Positions 5,952 to 6,033 of a stretch of 6,033 bases of DNA are shown here, one piece after another (position 1 is the stretch's first letter; each line of letters starts with the position of its first letter). Source of the DNA: CAYOHP01 sp964403795 [NCBI: uncultured bacterium] (GTDB lineage Bacteria > Muiribacteriota > UBA6191 > CAZXTJ01). The translations under genes and the position numbers were made by a program. The notes below the pieces were generated by a model. The model was given only the letters and a program-made list of their open reading frames with translations, ran no database searches and was not told the origin of the DNA. The stretch is taken from NCBI GenBank assembly GCA_964403795.1, contig CAYOHP010000192.1, positions 1-6,033 on the forward strand. Direction: 5' to 3'.

Positions 5952-6033
5952 GGAGCGCCCCCGGCGGCGGGCGGGGGGTCCCCACAGGGGGTGGGCCGCG
6001 GGGCCCGCTCCCCGGGGGCCGGCCGCGGGGCGG

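Larger units (their letters stand above)
5826..6033. other. Non-coding, hairpin-rich, extremely GC-rich tail
   Basis: I find no credible gene here: frames are short, lack ribosome binding sites, and have low-complexity Gly/Pro/Arg composition. The final 83 bases hold only six A/T bases. Several small inverted repeats occur (5852-5869, 5890-5902, 5934-5951, 5981-5995), and an 11-bp direct repeat ggccgcggggc lies at 5994-6004 and 6021-6031. It could be a long intergenic region with a terminator, a structured RNA, or a hard-to-sequence end of an assembled fragment. No tRNA, rRNA, RNase P or tmRNA signature was recognised. Confidence 0.5.

Noticed and set aside
5722-5985. 87-residue minus-strand frame across the right tail
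   Set aside because: Arg/Pro/Ser-rich product, no ribosome binding site, overlaps the small protein antisense and crosses the hairpins.
1-6033. Mobile element, CRISPR array or phage module
   Set aside because: I searched for transposase or integrase motifs, regularly spaced direct repeats and terminal inverted repeats and saw none; the repeats present lie within coding modules or are short GC-rich pairings.

Overview
The window is very GC-rich DNA with strong G/C preference at third codon positions, dense coding and short gaps. It looks like a bacterial chromosome fragment, probably from a high-GC diderm (Gram-negative-type) bacterium. That last point rests on the Slt-type periplasmic lytic transglycosylase. 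There is no rRNA, tRNA or marker protein here, so I cannot name the phylum. No transposase, integrase, phage gene or CRISPR array is visible.

Layout: two large genes diverge from a 51-bp AT-rich gap (3355-3405). Leftward (minus strand) runs a 1007-residue membrane-anchored tetratricopeptide-repeat (TPR) protein (331-3354). Downstream of it, on the same strand, lies an unassigned reading frame that ends at 23. It is joined through an ATGA overlap and a perfect Shine-Dalgarno sequence to another gene that runs off the left edge (1-26). Rightward (plus strand) runs a 723-residue exported soluble lytic murein transglycosylase with a complete GH23/SLT active site (3406-5577). It is followed by an 86-bp gap holding a long hairpin, and then a 53-residue unrecognised small protein (5664-5825) with a strong ribosome binding site. 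The last 208 bases are non-coding as far as I can tell, extremely GC-rich (about 93% GC over the final 83 bases) and full of small inverted repeats.

Working together: the transglycosylase cuts peptidoglycan in the periplasm, and the TPR protein is probably a single-pass inner-membrane scaffold with its repeats in the cytoplasm. Their divergent arrangement from one tiny promoter region permits co-regulation and suggests, but does not prove, a shared role in envelope growth or envelope-spanning assembly. The least explained items are the 53-residue small protein, the coupled frame at the left edge and the four-module architecture of the TPR protein.
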